Shown here: positions 23,108-32,464 of the stretch, piece by piece | Layout of the letters: each line of letters begins with the position of its first letter | How positions within the stretch are numbered: the stretch's first letter is position 1 | Origin: Brevundimonas sp. LM2 | GTDB lineage: Bacteria; Pseudomonadota; Alphaproteobacteria; Caulobacterales; Caulobacteraceae | Length of the DNA: 64,000 bases | Assembly (NCBI RefSeq): GCF_002002865.1 | Contig: NZ_CP019508.1 | Coordinates: 2,522,501 to 2,586,500 of the forward strand | Direction of reading: 5' to 3' | Notes under the pieces: generated by a model | Told to the model about the DNA's origin: nothing | Seen by the model: only the letters and a program-made list of their open reading frames with translations | Databases searched by the model: none | Made by a program: the position numbers and the translations under genes

Positions 23108-23950
23108 ATGGAATTTCTCAGCTCCCCCGAGTTCTCAAGCCAGCTGACCGCCCTGGGTCAGGTGCTGGCCATCGACCTGGTCCTGGCCGGCGACAACGCC
23201 GTGGCCGTGGGCCTGGCGGCCGCCGCCCTGCCGGTCGATCAGCGCCGCAAGGCCATCCTGATCGGCCTGGCCGCCGCTGTGGTCATGCGGATCGGTTTCG
23301 CCCTGGTCACGGTCCAGCTGTTGGCCATCGTCGGCCTGCTGCTGGCCGGCGGGGTGCTGCTGCTCTGGGTGTGCTGGAAGATGTGGCGCGAGATCCAGGA
23401 GCAGAAGACCCACGACCAGGCCGAGGCCCAGAAGGAACTCGAACTGGCCCTGGCCATCGAGCACGGCAAGGGCCCCTCGCCGGAAGAGCTGGGCCTGAAG
23501 CGCAAGAGCTTCGGAGCCGCCCTGCTGCAGATCATGATCGCCGACATCACCATGTCGCTGGACAATGTGCTGGCCGTCGCCGGGGCGGCGCACGACCACC
23601 CCTGGATCATGGTCTTCGGCCTGATCCTGTCGATCGCCCTGATGGGCCTGGCCGCCACCTTCATCGCCAGGCTGCTGAACAAATACCGCTGGATCAGCTA
23701 CGTCGGCCTGGTCATCGTCCTCTACGTCGCCCTGCACATGATCTGGGACGGCGCGCGTTCGGTGATCGTGCGGACCGACCGGACGGAGGCGTTCAACGCC
23801 TCGGCCCCGGCCTTCCTCGACATCGGCGAGGAAGAGGCGGCCAAGCATCTGAAGGGCGTGCGCACCGAGGACAGCGCCTTGCCCGCCCCGCCGACCCCGA
23901 CCGCCCCCGCCGACGCGCCGCCCCCCGTGACGGCCGCGCCCGCGGCTTAG
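23108..23950 (+). CDS. TerC-family integral membrane protein
   Basis: The 280-residue protein has about seven membrane segments and two copies of the TerC acidic signature, LVLAGDNAVAVG near residue 20 and ITMSLDNVLAVAGA near residue 150. These are thought to bind metal; several TerC relatives are Mn exporters or aid membrane-protein metalation. A charged cytoplasmic stretch (about residues 98-133) and a Pro/Ala-rich tail flank the core. The ATG at 23108 is chosen because membrane helix 1 follows; the upstream in-frame ATG adds a Pro-rich stub. Confidence 0.9.
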   Translation: MEFLSSPEFSSQLTALGQVLAIDLVLAGDNAVAVGLAAAALPVDQRRKAILIGLAAAVVMRIGFALVTVQLLAIVGLLLAGGVLLLWVCWKMWREIQEQKTHDQAEAQKELELALAIEHGKGPSPEELGLKRKSFGAALLQIMIADITMSLDNVLAVAGAAHDHPWIMVFGLILSIALMGLAATFIARLLNKYRWISYVGLVIVLYVALHMIWDGARSVIVRTDRTEAFNASAPAFLDIGEEEAAKHLKGVRTEDSALPAPPTPTAPADAPPPVTAAPAA

Positions 23951-24056
23951 GTTCCCGGGCGCACTGAGCTGTCGATCCCCTTGTCCAGCGCCCTGGACAA
24001 GGGCTTCCTCTGGGCGGGGCCCTGCTCTGGAGCCGGGGTGACCAGCGAGGACGAGG

Positions 24057-24289
24057 ATGCAGCGGCTCGAGGAGATGCGCGTCAACCCCTATGGCAGATG
24101 GCGCATCCAGGATGTCGAGACGGTCTGTCGCCACTACGGCGTTCTCTGCGAGCCCTCCAGAGGCGGCGGTTCCCATTACAAGATCGCGCATCCGGCGATG
24201 CGGCGGAAGCTTTCGATCCCGTCGCGCGGCCGATCAAGCCGGTGTACATTCGCGACCTGATCAAGTTCATCGACGAGCTGCCGAAATGA
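24057..24289 (+). pseudogene. hicA: hicA-like toxin gene with a single-base frameshift
   Basis: The first frame reads MQRLEEMRVNPYGRWRIQDV, then VCRHYGVLC and RGGGSHYKIAHPAMRRKLSI, the HicA-type double-stranded-RNA-binding fold with its GSHYK histidine. Around 24225-24235 (CCGTCGCGCGGCCG) the expected continuation PIKPVYIRDLIKFIDELPK moves to another frame, so one base appears to be missing. The second frame ends in ATGA, overlapping the hicB start, which shows it is the true C-terminus. Either the toxin is inactivated, the sequence has an error, or frameshifting is used. Confidence 0.72.
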
Positions 24290-24516
24290 ACGCCGACCCG
24301 TCCGCCTATCCGGTCATCGTCCAGCCCCTGTCTGAGCCGGACGGGGGCGGCTATGCCGCGCGGGTGCCGGATCTGCCGGGCTGCATGAGCGACGGCGAGA
24401 CGCCGGAAGAGGCCATCGTCAATGTCCGCGACGCCATCATCGCCTGGATGGAGGCGGCAGAAGACGTCGGACACGCGGTCCCGCCCCCCTCGCTCGAACT
24501 GAAGCTCGCCTCCTAG
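24286..24516 (+). CDS. hicB: HicB-family antitoxin
   Basis: The 76-residue protein shows the HicB partial RNase-H-like fold: YPVIVQPLSEPDGGGYAARV, PDLPGCMSDGETPEEA, and the helix NVRDAIIAWMEAAEDVG. It lacks an added DNA-binding domain. It starts inside the hicA stop (ATGA) and is intact although hicA is frameshifted. It ends exactly where the convergent metG stop codon begins, leaving no intergenic space. Confidence 0.88.
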   Translation: MNADPSAYPVIVQPLSEPDGGGYAARVPDLPGCMSDGETPEEAIVNVRDAIIAWMEAAEDVGHAVPPPSLELKLAS

Positions 24517-26220
<1,704 letters not shown>

Positions 26221-26229
26221 GGAACTCGA

Positions 26230-26333
26230 GGGCTTAGGGCTTAGGGCTTAGGGCTTAGCTTTGGTTAGTGGCGAGTGCGGACGCCTACCGCAACCCCGGT
26301 GGCCTTATGACCTAAGCCCTAAGCCCTAAGCCC
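26230..26333. repeat. Inverted tandem array of GGGCTTA heptamers between MATE gene and metG
   Basis: Four perfect tandem GGGCTTA units occupy 26230-26257. Three perfect TAAGCCC units (the complement) occupy 26313-26333, with a 55-base spacer. The arms would form a stem of about 21-23 bp in the transcript. The right arm contains the last four sense codons and the stop of the MATE gene. The left arm ends nine bases before the metG ATG. The organisation matches 13357-13462 and 27660-27761. Confidence 0.9.
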
Positions 26334-27659
26334 TAATCTCCCCGCCACCCGAACGAACCGCCCCGTCAGCAAACTCGCCGACACCAGACTGGCGATGATC
26401 ACCGCCCAGACCAGACCATCGACCCCGATCCGGTGGGCCAGCACCCAGCCCAGCGGCATCATCACGGCCCCGTACGAGAAGAAATGCATGATCGTCGGCC
26501 ACCAGACGTCGCCCGCCGCGCGGTTGGCCTGGGACGCCACCACCTGGATGCCGTCGGCGACGAAGAACAGGCTGGCCAGCACCAGGGCCGGCACCGCGAT
26601 CGCCGCCAGAAGAGGGTCGCGGTTGTAGGCGGCGATCAGCAGGGGCGCGGTCGGCCACACCACCAGCGCCACGACCAGGGTCAGGACGGCGATCGTCCCG
26701 ATCCCGACCAGGCCGTTCCTCAGCACCCCGCGCGCATCCCCGGCCCCGTAGGCCTGGCCCACCAGCACGGCCGTGGCCGACGACAGCCCCATCGGCACCA
26801 TGAAGACGATGGCCGAGATATTGAGCACGATGGCCCAGGCGGCCGTCTCCTCGGTCCCCAGCTGTCCGGCGATAAAGGTCATCAGCGCGAAGGCCCCGAC
26901 CTCGATGAAATAGGACGCGCCCGACCCGGCCCCGATCTTGATCTGCTCGCGCTCGGCCGGCGGGTCCTTCGGGGCCTTGCTGAACACCCCCAGCGCCCGT
27001 GCCTCGGGCAGGCGGGCGATATAGATCAGCAGGAACACGGCCAGCGAGCCCCGCGCGAAGAAGGTGGCCCAGGCGGACGCCTCCGCCCCGAACAGCCCGA
27101 TCCCCAGGATGTCGGGCACCAGCAGCAGGTTCAGCGCCAGATTGACGCCATTGGCGACCCACATGGCGATCATGCCCGGCTTGGGCTTGCCCAGGGCCTC
27201 GAGAAAGAACTGCGCCGCCACCGAGATCAGATACGCCGGCATGCCCAGGGCGAAGACGATCAGCGCCGGTCGCGCCCCCTCGCCCAGACCGTCGGCCAGG
27301 TTCAGCTGCGTCAGGGCCCACGGCCCGACCACGATCAGGGCGATCATCGCCGCGATCCCCAGCTGCAGCGAGTAGACCAGCCCGCGCCGCAGCACGGCCC
27401 CGGCCTCGTCGCGCCGGCCCTCGCCGATCCGCCGCGCCGTCATCACCTGCACGCCCAGCAGCAGGCCCACCGCCGTCGTCACCATGATCGACGTCGGGGC
27501 CAGGGCCAGGGAGCTGTAGGCCAGCTCGGTGCTGGAATAGTTGCCGACCACGATGGCGTCGGTCAGCCCCATCGTCATGATCCCGATCCGCGCCAGCACC
27601 ACCGGCCAGGCCAGGGTCAGCAGATCGCGGGTCGCGGTTCGGGTGGCGGGGGAGAGCAT
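26319..27659 (-). CDS. MATE-family multidrug/toxin exporter
   Basis: The 446-residue protein has about 12 membrane segments in two MATE halves. It begins TRDLLTLAWPVVLARIGIMT, and the second half carries GSGASYFIEVGAFALMTF. It exchanges cations for organic compounds across the inner membrane. The final residues GLRA are encoded by the GGGCTTA repeat. The ATG at 27659 is directly preceded on the coding strand by a GGTGGCT-type repeat array, with no separate ribosome-binding site. The drug substrate is unknown. Confidence 0.93.
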   Translation of the reverse strand: MLSPATRTATRDLLTLAWPVVLARIGIMTMGLTDAIVVGNYSSTELAYSSLALAPTSIMVTTAVGLLLGVQVMTARRIGEGRRDEAGAVLRRGLVYSLQLGIAAMIALIVVGPWALTQLNLADGLGEGARPALIVFALGMPAYLISVAAQFFLEALGKPKPGMIAMWVANGVNLALNLLLVPDILGIGLFGAEASAWATFFARGSLAVFLLIYIARLPEARALGVFSKAPKDPPAEREQIKIGAGSGASYFIEVGAFALMTFIAGQLGTEETAAWAIVLNISAIVFMVPMGLSSATAVLVGQAYGAGDARGVLRNGLVGIGTIAVLTLVVALVVWPTAPLLIAAYNRDPLLAAIAVPALVLASLFFVADGIQVVASQANRAAGDVWWPTIMHFFSYGAVMMPLGWVLAHRIGVDGLVWAVIIASLVSASLLTGRFVRVAGRLGLRA

Positions 27660-27761
27660 GGTGGCTGGTGGCTAGGTGGCTGGTGGCTGGGATCAAGACC
27701 GAAGGCTGGCGGCTATACACGGTCGCGGGTGCACCTCACCAGCCACCAACCACCAGTCACC
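27660..27761. repeat. Inverted tandem array of GGTGGCT heptamers upstream of MATE gene
   Basis: GGTGGCT occurs at 27660-27666, 27667-27673, 27675-27681 and 27682-27688 (one extra A between units 2 and 3). The inverted copies AGCCACC, AACCACC and AGTCACC occupy 27741-27761. Period, inverted layout and position between consecutive minus-strand genes match the GGGCTTA arrays, although the sequence differs. The left arm touches the MATE start codon. Confidence 0.82.
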
Positions 27762-27769
27762 CAGCCCCC

Positions 27770-28168
27770 CTACCAAGCCCCCATCTCCCTCAGCTGCATC
27801 GCCAGTTCCTCCGGCATCTCCCCCGCGTCCATCGACGACAGGTCCGCCGGCGCGTCCTTGGGTTCCAGATAGCGCCAGCCCTGGAACGGCCGACGTGCCT
27901 GGGGGGCCGTGCGGATCACCTCGGGCGACAGCTGAATCAGGCACATCGACGCCTTGCCCTCGCCCTTGGTCGAGACGTCCAGGATCGGCATCCGGCAGGT
28001 CACCGACCCCTTCATCACCCAGAACAGCGACCCGCCGTCCTCGATCTCGGCCGCCCGCTTGGGCGTCATCCGGGTATGGACCGTCAGCCAGTCCCCCTTC
28101 CCCGCCCGCCGTTCCAGCGTCTCCACCTCGGTGACACCGACGCACAGCTTGATCATGTGAAGAGGCAT
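27770..28168 (-). CDS. DUF1489 family protein
   Basis: This 132-residue protein starts MPLHMIKLCVGVTEVETL and carries the RMTPKRAAEIEDGGSLFWVM and CLIQLSPEVIRT segments typical of DUF1489, a family nearly confined to Alphaproteobacteria and of unknown role. It is soluble, of normal length, and lies upstream of the MATE gene on the same strand, separated by the GGTGGCT array. Confidence 0.85.
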   Translation of the reverse strand: MPLHMIKLCVGVTEVETLERRAGKGDWLTVHTRMTPKRAAEIEDGGSLFWVMKGSVTCRMPILDVSTKGEGKASMCLIQLSPEVIRTAPQARRPFQGWRYLEPKDAPADLSSMDAGEMPEELAMQLREMGAW

Positions 28169-28189
28169 GCCCTGCTCTAACCCTTCCGT

Positions 28190-28310
28190 TCATCCCGGCG
28201 AAAGCCGGGATCCAGTGCTTTGGGCGATCCGCCACACCGATAGCGCGTTGCCGCCGATCCCGGACGCACTGCCCCGCGAAAGAACTGGATCCCGGCTTTC
28301 GCCGGGATGA
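28190..28310. repeat. REP-like element with perfect 27-bp terminal inverted repeats
   Basis: The first 27 bases (28190-28216, starting TCATCCCGGCGAAAGCCGGG) are exactly complementary to the last 27 (28284-28310). Each end is itself a hairpin, CCCGGC-GAAA-GCCGGG. The 67-base interior codes for nothing visible. Its ends match a hairpin motif widespread in proteobacterial intergenic regions, and the structure looks like a small non-autonomous (RAYT/MITE-type) element. A short extra CGGGATCCGGG tail follows. Confidence 0.82.
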
Positions 28311-28411
28311 GCGGGATCCGGGTTTCGAGACCATCGCAGCTGGCGGCATCAGCCGCGTCCTGCCCACGAACTCGAAGGCTCCGGCCGAGCTGGCGAACGT
28401 CTTGCGCTGGT

Positions 28412-28780
28412 TTAATTCAATACGCGGGTCACGCCTTGCCCGATGGCAGGGATCATGTTCCCGGCCCGGGCAAGCTCCGCTGAGCAGCGATCTGCAGAGG
28501 CGAAGACGCCGTCGATCCCGCGCTCGCGGATATGCGTTTCGATCCGCGCTGGCCAATCTTCATGCGGCACCCGAGCCTCCAGGCGGCCCAGGAAATACAT
28601 CAGACCTCCCGTGAGGCTGCGCGCCTGATCTGCACTGTTGGCAGTCCCTAGGCTGATCGCCATCAGACTTGAGCACTCGAGATCTGCGCCGGAAGGGTCG
28701 GGAGCAATCTCTGGCGAGACTGCGACGCTTGGATCCTGGCCCGCCATGGCAAGCACAAGGAACATTTCGATCATCATCAC
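28412..28780 (-). CDS. Small secreted protein, unknown
   Basis: The 122-residue product starts with a short hydrophobic signal-like segment (MMMIEMFLVLAMAGQ) and continues as a soluble helical domain with two Cys (LECSSL, DRCSAEL). Its ATG overlaps the stop codon of the biotin-carboxylase gene, so translation is coupled, although no metabolic link is evident. No family recognised. Confidence 0.65.
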   Translation of the reverse strand: MMMIEMFLVLAMAGQDPSVAVSPEIAPDPSGADLECSSLMAISLGTANSADQARSLTGGLMYFLGRLEARVPHEDWPARIETHIRERGIDGVFASADRCSAELARAGNMIPAIGQGVTRVLN

Positions 28781-30783
28781 GCGCTCTCCTGCTTCAAGAC
28801 CATAGCCAGCACCGCATCCGCCGCCACCTGATCCCCGACGGCGAAGGCCACCTCGCCCACCATCCCGTCAAACGGCGCGTTCAGCGCATGCTCCATCTTC
28901 ATGGCCTCCAGCACGATGACCGGCTGCCCCTTGGCCACCACATCCCCCGCCTTCGCCGGCGTCGCCACGATCTTGCCCGGCATGGGCGCGCGCAGGGAAC
29001 CGTCGGAGGCGGCAGCGCTCATGCTGGAGTTGAACCGCGGCTCAGTGACTTGCCACGCCCACCCTCGATCAAAGACAAGGCAGGCTGTGTCTCGCCAACT
29101 CCCGCGATACCCGACCGTCCCGACCCCCTCGACTTCAATGCGCCGGGGCTTGCTTCGGCTCACGAATCCCTGGTCCTCGATCTGGACGTCCCACGAGAAA
29201 TCACCGGACTGACGCGAGAGCACAATGCCCGAAACGTGCTCTCCGCCAACCGCCGCGCGATAACTCGCTCGACGCGGGGCATTCAACCGAAAGCCGCTGG
29301 CCGGATTATTGGCATCGGCTTCCCAAGGCGTTTCGCGATCCGACGCCCAAGGCCTTGACCCGAGATGCTGATCCTCAGCCGTGAGCGTCAAAGCCGCGAT
29401 GCGCACCAGCCCCGAAGGATGGGTTGCGACCAGCCCCCCCTCCTCCGCCCCGATGAACCCTGTGTCCACATCCCCCACCACGAAGCGCGGATGCTCCAGA
29501 CACCGCACCAGGAACCCGGCATTGGTCCGCACCGGCCACACCTCGACCGCGCCGCACGCCTCGGCCAGCCCCTCGGCGGCGGCCTCGCGCGTCTCCGCAT
29601 GGACGATCAGCTTGGCGATCATGGGGTCGTAGAACTGGCTGACCTCGCCGCCCTGCTCCACGCCTGTGTCGATCCGCACCCCGTCAGGCAGGACGAAATG
29701 ATCCAGCTTGCCGATGCTCGGCAGGAAGCCGTTCGCCGGATCCTCGGCATACAGCCGCGCCTCCATGGCCCAGCCGTTGATGCTCAACTCGTCCTGCCTC
29801 AGCGGCACCGGCTCGCCCGCCGCCGCCCGGAACTGCCATTCGACCAGGTCGACGCCGGTGATGGCCTCGGTCACCGGGTGTTCGACCTGCAGCCGGGTGT
29901 TCATCTCCATGAACCAGATGCGGTCGGCGCGCAGGCCTTCGGTCCCGTCGGCGATGAACTCGATGGTCCCCGCCCCGACGTAGTTCACGGCCTTGGCCGC
30001 CTTGACCGCCGCCGCCGTCACCGCCGCCCGCGTCGCGTCGTCCATGCCGGGGGCCGGGGCCTCCTCGATCACCTTCTGGTGGCGGCGCTGCAGCGAGCAG
30101 TCGCGCTCGAACAGGTGCACGACCTCGCCGTGGGCGTCGCCGAACACCTGAACCTCGATATGGCGCGGCGACAGGATGTATTTCTCGATCAGCACCCGGT
30201 CGTCGCCGAAGCTCGACGCCGCCTCGCGCCGGCACGACCCCAGCGCATCCAAGAACGCCTCGCCCGCATCGACCCTGCGCATCCCCTTGCCGCCGCCGCC
30301 CGCCACCGCCTTGATCAGCACCGGATAGCCGATCGCGTCCGCCTCGGCCTTCAGCCGCTCCGGCGACTGGTCCGCCCCCATGTATCCGGGCGTCACGGGC
30401 ACCCCCGCCTCGACCATCAGTTTTTTGGCCGCGTCCTTCAGCCCCATGGCCCGGATCGCCGCCGGCGGGGCCCCGATCCAGACGATCCCCGCCGCCATCA
30501 CCGCCTCGGCGAAGTCCGCGTTCTCGCTCATGAAGCCATAGCCCGGGTGGATGGCCTCGGCCCCCGTCGCCCTCGCCGCCGCCAGCACCTTGTCCGCATC
30601 CAGATAGCTCTCGCGCGCCGGCGCCGGCCCGATCAGCACCGCCTCATCGGCCTCGCGCACATGCAAGGCCCGGGCGTCGGCCTCGGAATAGACGGCGATG
30701 GTGCGGATTCCCATCCGCCGGGCGGTGCGGAAGACGCGGCAGGCGATTTCGCCACGATTGGCGACCAGGACGGAGGTGAACAT
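28777..30783 (-). CDS. mccA: Methylcrotonyl-CoA carboxylase, biotin-containing (alpha) subunit
   Basis: The 668-residue protein contains a biotin-carboxylase domain (LVANRGEIACRVFRTARRMG, ATP-grasp GGGGKGMR, catalytic MEMNTRLQVEHPVTE), a linker domain, and a biotinyl carrier domain with the biotin lysine in EAMKMEHAL near the C-terminus. The family also includes propionyl- and geranyl-CoA carboxylases. The methylcrotonyl assignment rests on the nearby methylglutaconyl-CoA hydratase and matching carboxyltransferase genes, which together make the middle of the leucine degradation pathway. The subunit is complete. Confidence 0.88.
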   Translation of the reverse strand: MFTSVLVANRGEIACRVFRTARRMGIRTIAVYSEADARALHVREADEAVLIGPAPARESYLDADKVLAAARATGAEAIHPGYGFMSENADFAEAVMAAGIVWIGAPPAAIRAMGLKDAAKKLMVEAGVPVTPGYMGADQSPERLKAEADAIGYPVLIKAVAGGGGKGMRRVDAGEAFLDALGSCRREAASSFGDDRVLIEKYILSPRHIEVQVFGDAHGEVVHLFERDCSLQRRHQKVIEEAPAPGMDDATRAAVTAAAVKAAKAVNYVGAGTIEFIADGTEGLRADRIWFMEMNTRLQVEHPVTEAITGVDLVEWQFRAAAGEPVPLRQDELSINGWAMEARLYAEDPANGFLPSIGKLDHFVLPDGVRIDTGVEQGGEVSQFYDPMIAKLIVHAETREAAAEGLAEACGAVEVWPVRTNAGFLVRCLEHPRFVVGDVDTGFIGAEEGGLVATHPSGLVRIAALTLTAEDQHLGSRPWASDRETPWEADANNPASGFRLNAPRRASYRAAVGGEHVSGIVLSRQSGDFSWDVQIEDQGFVSRSKPRRIEVEGVGTVGYRGSWRDTACLVFDRGWAWQVTEPRFNSSMSAAASDGSLRAPMPGKIVATPAKAGDVVAKGQPVIVLEAMKMEHALNAPFDGMVGEVAFAVGDQVAADAVLAMVLKQESA

Positions 30784-30835
30784 AGCGTCGGTTTAGAGGC
30801 GCGCGGGGCGAGGGTCGAGGGTCGAAGCGGCGCGC

Positions 30836-31198
30836 CTAGACGGTCTGCAGCGCCCGGACGAACTGACCCGTGCTCAGATCGCCGTCCCAATAGCCCACCA
30901 GAGCCGCCTCATTCAGCCGGATCCAGGCCGCCACGCGATGGAAATCGGCGGTCGCCAGCGGCCCTTCGATGACGCGCGGCTCGGGGCGCACCCCAACCAC
31001 CGCCGTGTCCTCGACGATCATGCGATCTCCGTGCGGGCGGCACACCTTCACCCGCACGTCATGCCGAGCATTGCCCCTGGGGCTGACCCAGACGGTCATC
31101 GGCAAACCGGTGTCGCGGGGATACAGGTTCGCCATCTCGAAAAGCTCATTCTCCGCTTCGAGAGACCATTCCGGATGGACGGGCTGGTGCACGGTCAT
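30836..31198 (-). CDS. Conserved hypothetical protein, unknown
   Basis: The 120-residue soluble protein contains the segments YPRDTGLPMTVWVSPRGNAR, HDVRVKVCR, and a C-terminal LVGYWDGDLSTGQFVRAL. This combination is a recurrent small-protein family that I cannot name. The gene is between the hydratase and biotin-carboxylase genes on the same strand, with 31 and 52 bp gaps. It interrupts a metabolic operon, as the nucleotidyltransferase pair does. No catalytic residues are evident. Confidence 0.65.
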   Translation of the reverse strand: MTVHQPVHPEWSLEAENELFEMANLYPRDTGLPMTVWVSPRGNARHDVRVKVCRPHGDRMIVEDTAVVGVRPEPRVIEGPLATADFHRVAAWIRLNEAALVGYWDGDLSTGQFVRALQTV

Positions 31199-31229
31199 GG
31201 CCGCAGCCTAGCGCAAAACCGCCGGTCGG

Positions 31230-32126
31230 TCACTCCGCCCAGCGCGGCGCGCGCTTGTCGAGGAAGGCGCGGACGCCCTCCTGCCCCTCTTCGGAGACCC
31301 GGGCCCGGGCGATGCGTTTGGCGGTCTCCTCCATCAGGCCGCGGTCGATCTTCTGGCCGACGACGTCGTTGATCAGCCGCTTGGCCTCGCCCATGGCCCC
31401 GGGGGCATTCTGGGTCAGGCTGTCGGTCAACATGGAGATGAACTCGTCCATCGACCCCTCGGGCAGGACCATGTCGATGATCCCGGCGTGGGCCGCATAG
31501 TCGGCGTCGAAGATGTTGGCCGTCATGAACAGCTGCCGGGCCCGCCGCGCCCCCACGGCCTCGACCACATAGGGGGCGATGGTCGCCGGGATCAGGCCCA
31601 GCTTGACCTCCGAGAAGGCGAACCGCGTGCCCTCGATGGCCACCGCCATGTCGCAGGCACAGACCAGGCCCGCGCCGCCGCCCATGGCCGCGCCCTCGAC
31701 CAGGGCGACCGTCAGGGCCGGGATATCGTGCAGGGCCTTCAGCATCTTGGCCAGCATCATGGCGTCGTCGCGATTGTCGCTCTCGGACCAGCCGATGGCG
31801 TCTCGCATCCAGCCCAGATCGGCCCCCGCGCTGAAGGTCCCGCCCGCCCCGCGGATGAAGACGGCGCGCACATTGTCGGCCCCATGCAGGGTCTCGAACG
31901 CCTCGTGCAGGGCGGCGACGGTGGCGGCGTCGAAGGCGTTCTTCTTGGCCGGCCGGTTGAGGGTGATGAACACCACCCCGCCCGTGGTGGAGTCGATCTG
32001 GACCAGATCGTCGTTCGCGTCCGGGGCCGGATCGGGCACCAGCGGATGGGCGATGGCGTTCATCTCGGCCGCCTCGGCATCGGTGATGTCCAGGGCGTTC
32101 AGGTCGGTCTCGGTGGGGTCGGTCAT
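31230..32126 (-). CDS. liuC: Enoyl-CoA hydratase/isomerase family, probable methylglutaconyl-CoA hydratase
   Basis: The 298-residue crotonase-fold enzyme has oxyanion-hole sequences RGAGGTFSAGADLGWM and VEGAAMGGGAGLVCACD. The SAGADLxWM form is characteristic of methylglutaconyl-CoA hydratases. A roughly 40-residue acidic N-terminal extension precedes the domain. AAGGAG lies ten bases before the ATG. With the two carboxylase subunits it covers consecutive steps of leucine breakdown (3-methylcrotonyl-CoA to HMG-CoA). Isovaleryl-CoA dehydrogenase and HMG-CoA lyase are not in the window. Confidence 0.88.
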   Translation of the reverse strand: MTDPTETDLNALDITDAEAAEMNAIAHPLVPDPAPDANDDLVQIDSTTGGVVFITLNRPAKKNAFDAATVAALHEAFETLHGADNVRAVFIRGAGGTFSAGADLGWMRDAIGWSESDNRDDAMMLAKMLKALHDIPALTVALVEGAAMGGGAGLVCACDMAVAIEGTRFAFSEVKLGLIPATIAPYVVEAVGARRARQLFMTANIFDADYAAHAGIIDMVLPEGSMDEFISMLTDSLTQNAPGAMGEAKRLINDVVGQKIDRGLMEETAKRIARARVSEEGQEGVRAFLDKRAPRWAE

Positions 32127-32176
32127 GGTGGTCTCCTTGAGCCCCCAACGCGCCGCAGCACATTAGGGCCCGGGTG

Positions 32177-32464
32177 TCAGGCGAATTGGCGGGTCGGCAG
32201 AGGGCGCGGCGGCAGGTCGAGCATCAGGTGCCAGTAAGCCCAGGACCGACCGTCGATGATGCCGGGCGGTGCCTGCTCGAGCGCGTCCCTCAAGCCGTCG
32301 TCGCTGATGTAGCGGCGCAAGGTCAGCATGTCTTCATGGGTTGCGTAACGAAAGGCATAGGCCAGGAACCGCTTCGCATCCCCCAGCGCCTGTTCAGGTG
32401 CCTCGAACCAGATCACGCGACTGGCTACGGCCCGGGTGTCGTCGTTCAGCGGCAGGGGCATCAA
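32177..32464 (-). CDS. Small partner of nucleotidyltransferase, possible antitoxin
   Basis: The 95-residue protein, with FEAPEQALGDAKRFLAYAFR then YATHEDMLTLRRYISDDGLR and a C-terminal RSWAYWHLML, has no recognised domain. It overlaps the upstream nucleotidyltransferase gene by four bases (ATGA), an arrangement typical of toxin-antitoxin or functional pairs. I recall similar pairs but cannot name the family. It is on the same strand as the leucine-catabolism genes. Confidence 0.62.
   Translation of the reverse strand: MMPLPLNDDTRAVASRVIWFEAPEQALGDAKRFLAYAFRYATHEDMLTLRRYISDDGLRDALEQAPPGIIDGRSWAYWHLMLDLPPRPLPTRQFA

Noticed and set aside
26230..26333. GGGCTTA array as a CRISPR or telomere-like repeat
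   Set aside because: There are no spacers between units, units are 7 bp, and copies are inverted within an intergenic gap of a circular-type chromosome.
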